From Neisseriaceae bacterium (GTDB lineage Bacteria > Pseudomonadota > Gammaproteobacteria > Burkholderiales > Neisseriaceae), in NCBI GenBank assembly GCA_017989485.1, contig JAGNPU010000070.1:1-7950 (forward strand): a stretch of 7,950 nucleotides of DNA. The letters are read 5' to 3'. Shown piece after piece: positions 6,171-7,950 of this stretch. The position numbers and the translations under genes were made by a program. The notes beneath the pieces are model-generated. The model searched no databases. It was not told where the DNA came from and saw nothing but the letters and a program-made list of their open reading frames with translations. The first letter of the stretch is position 1; each line of letters starts with the position of its first letter.

Positions 6171-7400
6171 GTCTACGTTCAATACGGCCTGCATCAATAC
6201 GGCCACGCCTTTACTTAAGTCTGCTTCGTCGGTCCACTCTTCTGGACAGTGGCTTTTGCCCGCCACGCTGGGCACAAACACCATGGCGCTGGGGGCAACC
6301 AAGGCCAAAAAGGCCGCATCATGACCGGCGCCGCTGGGCATGCGCTGTTGGCTATGGCCCAAGGTTGTGGTGGCGGCTTCGATGTGTTGCATTAAGGCTT
6401 CGTCGCAGGCCATGGGGTAGGTGTCGGTTAGGCGCTCAAACTGGGTCAAGGCGACTTTGGCGGCCTGAGCCTGCTCGTTGGCGACGGTCTCCATGGCGGC
6501 GACGAATTCAGTCATCCAGCCACGGGTGTCCGAGCGGATGTCGAACACGATTTGGGTCCGCCCCGGCACCACGTTGCTGGCGTTAGGGTGGTTGTGTACT
6601 TGGCCACAGGTGGCGACAAAATAGCCTGCTTCACGGGCGGCCATGGTCGAAGCCAGCCGTTGCGCGGCCACAATGGTGTTGGCCGCCGCGGTTAAGGCAT
6701 CCTGGCGTAAGGTCATTGGGGTGGTGCCCGCGTGGGCCGCCTGGCCTTGAAACGTCATGCTCAAACGAATGATGCCGACGATGCCGGTGACCACGCCAAT
6801 GTCGACCTTGGTTTGTTCCAAGACCAAGCCTTGTTCAATGTGCAGCTCTAAAAAGGCCGCCACGTCTTTGCGTACCTGTAATTGGTTGGCGTCGCCGCCC
6901 ATACGGGCCAAGGCATCGGCCAAGGGTTCTTGGGTTTTAGGGTGGGGCGTACGCAACAGCTCCGGGCTTAAATGGCCACACAGGCCGCGACTGCCGACGC
7001 AGGAGACGCCCCATTCACTAGGCTCTTCGGCCAGGAAATCGACAATTTCCAAATCGTGATTCAGCATAATGCCGTGGGTGTGTAACGCTTGCGCACACTC
7101 TAGGGCGGCGATGACGCCGGCAATGCCGTCAAAGCGACCGCCAGACGGCACAGAATCGCTGTGAGAGCCGAGCATAATACAGCCCAATGCTGGGTTTTTA
7201 CCGGCCTTGCGGCCAATTAAATTCCCTGCGGCATCGACGTGGACGGTGAGGCCTGCCGCCTGCATTTGTTCGGTCAACCAGGCGCGGCCCTGTAAGAATA
7301 AGTCGCTGAACGAGCGGCGCGTAAAGGGCTGATTCGGGTCGGTGATTTGCCCTAGGGTCATCAGCTGTTGCCAATACCGTTCTGTGTTGATGTGGCTCAT
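6156..7400 (-). CDS. M20-family amidohydrolase, probable N-carbamoyl-L-glutamate amidohydrolase
   Basis: A 414-residue binuclear-metal hydrolase of the hydantoinase/carbamoylase group (also including allantoate amidohydrolase and beta-ureidopropionase), of normal length. Predicted metal ligands and catalytic residues are all present: His80 in LGSHSDSVPSGG, Asp91 in GRFDG, the Glu125-Glu126 pair in FLAEEPSEWG, His187 in LELHIEQG and His384 in GKSHCPEEWT. The dimerisation-domain blocks AAHAGTTPM (221-229), NASNVVPG (273-280) and FDIRS (286-290) are also typical. It would cleave a carbamoyl-amino acid to the amino acid, CO2 and ammonia; in this operon N-carbamoyl-glutamate is the expected substrate. 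The ATG at 7400 is chosen over an in-frame ATG 27 codons upstream because it has a strong GGAGGT site, starts where family homology starts, and overlaps the preceding stop as ATGA. Allantoate hydrolysis is the main alternative, but nothing else here points to purine breakdown. Confidence 0.93.
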   Translation of the reverse strand: MSHINTERYWQQLMTLGQITDPNQPFTRRSFSDLFLQGRAWLTEQMQAAGLTVHVDAAGNLIGRKAGKNPALGCIMLGSHSDSVPSGGRFDGIAGVIAALECAQALHTHGIMLNHDLEIVDFLAEEPSEWGVSCVGSRGLCGHLSPELLRTPHPKTQEPLADALARMGGDANQLQVRKDVAAFLELHIEQGLVLEQTKVDIGVVTGIVGIIRLSMTFQGQAAHAGTTPMTLRQDALTAAANTIVAAQRLASTMAAREAGYFVATCGQVHNHPNASNVVPGRTQIVFDIRSDTRGWMTEFVAAMETVANEQAQAAKVALTQFERLTDTYPMACDEALMQHIEAATTTLGHSQQRMPSGAGHDAAFLALVAPSAMVFVPSVAGKSHCPEEWTDEADLSKGVAVLMQAVLNVDAAAN

Positions 7401-7950
7401 GCCGTGACCTCCGTGTGTACAGGGCGAACAAACTGGCCAAAGCCCGGTTCGCTTAATACCTGTTCGTCTTTGAATACCCACTCACCACGAATCATGGTGG
7501 CGCTGACCTGATAGTCGATTTCACGACCATCGTAGGGGCTCCAGTCAACGTAGTTGTGGCTGCTGGCCTTGGCGTCATAAACGTAAGGGGCTTTGCGCAC
7601 AATCGCCAGATCGGCATCACGGCCCAGCTCGAGGGCGCCTTTTTGGTGTTGCAGGCTAAATAGGCGGGCAGGGTTGTACGCCAACACTTGGGCAATGCGG
7701 GTCAGAGAAATGCCCCGTTTGGCCGCGCCGTCTATCATCAACGGCAACAGCAGGGCCAGGCCGGTCGCACCGGAGGCGTTGTCAAAAATATTGGCATGGG
7801 TTTTACGGTCTAGCGACCAGCTGACGTGGTCGGTCGACACCACGGTGATGTGGCCGGCGGCGAGGTGGCGCCATAGGCCTTCACGTTCCTGTTGGGCACG
7901 GATGGGCGGATTGACCTTGGCCTGGCCGCCGAGTCGGGCCACGTCTTCGG
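7397..7950 (-). CDS. Hydantoinase/dihydropyrimidinase-family amidohydrolase, C-terminal part
   Basis: About 184 C-terminal codons of a cyclic amidohydrolase usually about 450-490 aa long; the N-terminal part with the HxH metal motif and carboxylated lysine lies beyond the window. Visible features: AKVNPPIR (8-15 counted from the codon at 7942-7940), the STDHVSWSL segment carrying the metal-binding aspartate of the barrel, NPARLFSL, the KGALELGRDADLAIV segment that begins the C-terminal beta domain, and the SPYDGREIDYQVSATMIRG block typical of hydantoinases and allantoinases. It would hydrolyse a hydantoin ring to an N-carbamoyl amino acid, feeding directly into the next gene, with which it shares a 4-nt ATGA overlap. 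From context, hydantoin-5-propionate is the likely substrate. The frame stays open to the window edge, so the GTG at 7942-7940 is internal and not a start. Confidence 0.9.
   Translation of the reverse strand, partial: EDVARLGGQAKVNPPIRAQQEREGLWRHLAAGHITVVSTDHVSWSLDRKTHANIFDNASGATGLALLLPLMIDGAAKRGISLTRIAQVLAYNPARLFSLQHQKGALELGRDADLAIVRKAPYVYDAKASSHNYVDWSPYDGREIDYQVSATMIRGEWVFKDEQVLSEPGFGQFVRPVHTEVTA
7407..7412 (-). promoter_or_regulatory. Strong Shine-Dalgarno site fixing the carbamoylase start
   Basis: GGAGGT on the minus strand, six bases before the ATG at 7400-7398. It lies inside the end of the hydantoinase gene and shows that the amidohydrolase starts at 7400, not at the in-frame ATG at 7481. 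Confidence 0.85.

Noticed and set aside
7401..7481. Longer N-terminus for the amidohydrolase from the ATG at 7481
   Set aside because: The extra 27 residues have no family similarity and lie within the hydantoinase gene. The ATG at 7400 has GGAGGT at ideal spacing.
1..7950. Frequent CTAG and CCTAGG sites as a sign of foreign origin
   Set aside because: About twenty CTAG sites are spread over all genes and mostly reflect Leu-Gly written as CTA-GGN. This looks like host codon habit and does not mark one segment as different.
1..7950. CRISPR arrays, tRNA or rRNA genes, insertion sequences
   Set aside because: No spaced repeat arrays, cloverleaf-like segments, rRNA-like stretches or transposase motifs were seen on either strand.

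Overview
The window is one co-directional gene block on the minus strand: five complete genes and two edge-truncated ones, with no credible gene on the plus strand. Base composition looks moderately GC-rich by eye, and the gene families and clear Shine-Dalgarno sites suggest a proteobacterium (beta or gamma). Nothing in the window fixes the genus.

In transcription order (high to low coordinate) the genes are: a hydantoinase-type amidohydrolase cut by the right edge (7397-7950); an M20-family N-carbamoyl-amino-acid amidohydrolase (6156-7400); a DUF917 / S-methyl-thiohydantoin desulfurase-family protein (5033-6124); a divergent urocanase (3344-4990); an MHS-type major facilitator transporter (1916-3238); a double-length regulator with two LysR modules (40-1929); and the first five codons of a further gene (1-16). 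Junctions are tight (4-nt overlap, 31 nt, 42 nt, 105 nt, 14-nt overlap, 23 nt), so this is probably one operon whose promoter lies beyond position 7950. The 105-nt gap holds a perfect 11-bp-arm palindrome and may be an internal regulatory point.

Read in reverse gene order, the four enzymes form a coherent route: hydration of a (S-methyl-thio)urocanate, removal of sulfur from the resulting (S-methyl) thiohydantoin to give hydantoin-5-propionate, ring opening to N-carbamoyl-glutamate, and decarbamoylation to glutamate, CO2 and ammonia. This matches the kind of pathway described for bacterial catabolism of ergothioneine and S-methyl-ergothioneine. The urocanase lacks the catalytic cysteine and several cofactor and substrate residues of histidine-pathway urocanase, and the classical imidazolonepropionase (HutI) is absent. 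Both facts argue against ordinary histidine degradation. The transporter may import the substrate and the regulator may sense it. The expected first enzyme, an ergothionase-like lyase that releases trimethylamine, is not in the window.

The main points of interest are this sulfur-histidine catabolic cassette, the active-site substitutions in the urocanase, the tandem LysR-LysR protein, and a 13-bp tandem duplication that alone separates the reading frames of transporter and regulator.
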